A stretch of 5,265 nucleotides of DNA from Planctomycetaceae bacterium UBA4732 (GTDB lineage: Bacteria; Planctomycetota; Planctomycetia; Gemmatales; Gemmataceae): positions 1 through 5,265 of the forward strand of contig DHJA01000019.1 of NCBI GenBank assembly GCA_002404095.1. The letters run 5' to 3'. Shown one piece after another: positions 5,155-5,265 of the stretch (the first letter of the stretch is position 1; each line of letters starts with the position of its first letter). The notes beneath the pieces are model-generated. The model saw only the letters and a list, made by a program, of their open reading frames with translations. It had not been told where the DNA came from and ran no database searches. The translations under genes were made by a program, and so were the position numbers.

Positions 5155-5265
5155 CGTCTGGTTCCCCACAGAGTTCGGGAACGAGGATATAGCCTTTATT
5201 CGCGTGGTCGGTCTGCGGTAACGTCTTGGCGTGACTGAGCATTAGAGCCTGTGCGAAAAGGGCGG
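5155..5265. other. Intergenic tail after the Hsp70 gene
   Basis: No convincing gene starts here before the window ends. A hairpin GTTCCC / GGGAAC (5161-5182, 10-base loop) begins 7 bases past the Hsp70 stop codon. It could mark the transcript end but lacks a following T run; TTTATT at 5196-5201 is 13 bases further on. A minus-strand frame opening at 5242 runs into the Hsp70 antisense strand and is not protein-like. Confidence 0.4.
5161..5182 (+). terminator. Possible terminator hairpin of the Hsp70 gene
   Basis: A 6-bp stem GTTCCC / GGGAAC with a 10-base loop immediately follows the Hsp70 stop codon. Position fits a terminator; the short stem, the large loop and the absence of an adjacent T run argue against a strong intrinsic one. 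Confidence 0.3.

Noticed and set aside
4841..5242. A 133-codon minus-strand frame starting in the right-hand intergenic region
   Set aside because: Most of it is antisense to the Hsp70 C-terminus, and its composition (Pro, Arg, Ser) is typical of a shadow frame. No motif or ribosome site was seen.

Overview
The window looks like a chromosomal segment from a GC-rich bacterium, most likely a planctomycete. The pointers are a shortened xylose-isomerase-like enzyme, a roughly 950-residue Hsp70 with a long non-canonical C-terminal region, a BrnT/CopG toxin-antitoxin pair, and GC-rich palindromic units both between and inside genes. The taxonomic call is inference from protein style; no rRNA or other marker is present.

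Layout, left to right. Bases 1-86 hold only a short perfect hairpin. Bases 87-1118 (minus) encode a TIM-barrel protein that aligns by eye with class I xylose isomerases, keeping nearly all metal and catalytic residues but with His at one expected Asp ligand. It has a strong Shine-Dalgarno sequence. Divergent from it, around 1220-1417 (plus), is a probable small zinc-ribbon protein whose start codon is doubtful. Bases 1418-1516 are non-coding and hairpin-rich. Bases 1517-1589 are a degenerate copy of the region that starts the Hsp70 gene (leader plus first codons, with its ATG turned to ATA). Bases 1630-2171 (minus) hold a two-gene toxin-antitoxin operon: BrnT-type toxin first, CopG-type antitoxin second, overlapping by ATGA. 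The intact copy of the repeat lies at 2242-2314, so the operon sits between two direct repeats 725 bp apart. Bases 2287-5154 (plus) encode the Hsp70-family protein. Bases 5155-5265 are intergenic.

How the parts relate. The three main loci (sugar isomerase-like enzyme, toxin-antitoxin pair, Hsp70) show no obvious shared pathway. The notable structure is genomic: the toxin-antitoxin pair appears to have been inserted at, or trapped by a duplication of, the 5' end of the Hsp70 gene, leaving a broken copy of that 5' end on the far side. The Hsp70 gene itself carries a 58-base double-palindrome element read through in frame within its ATPase domain, a second sign of small mobile or repetitive DNA acting on this locus.
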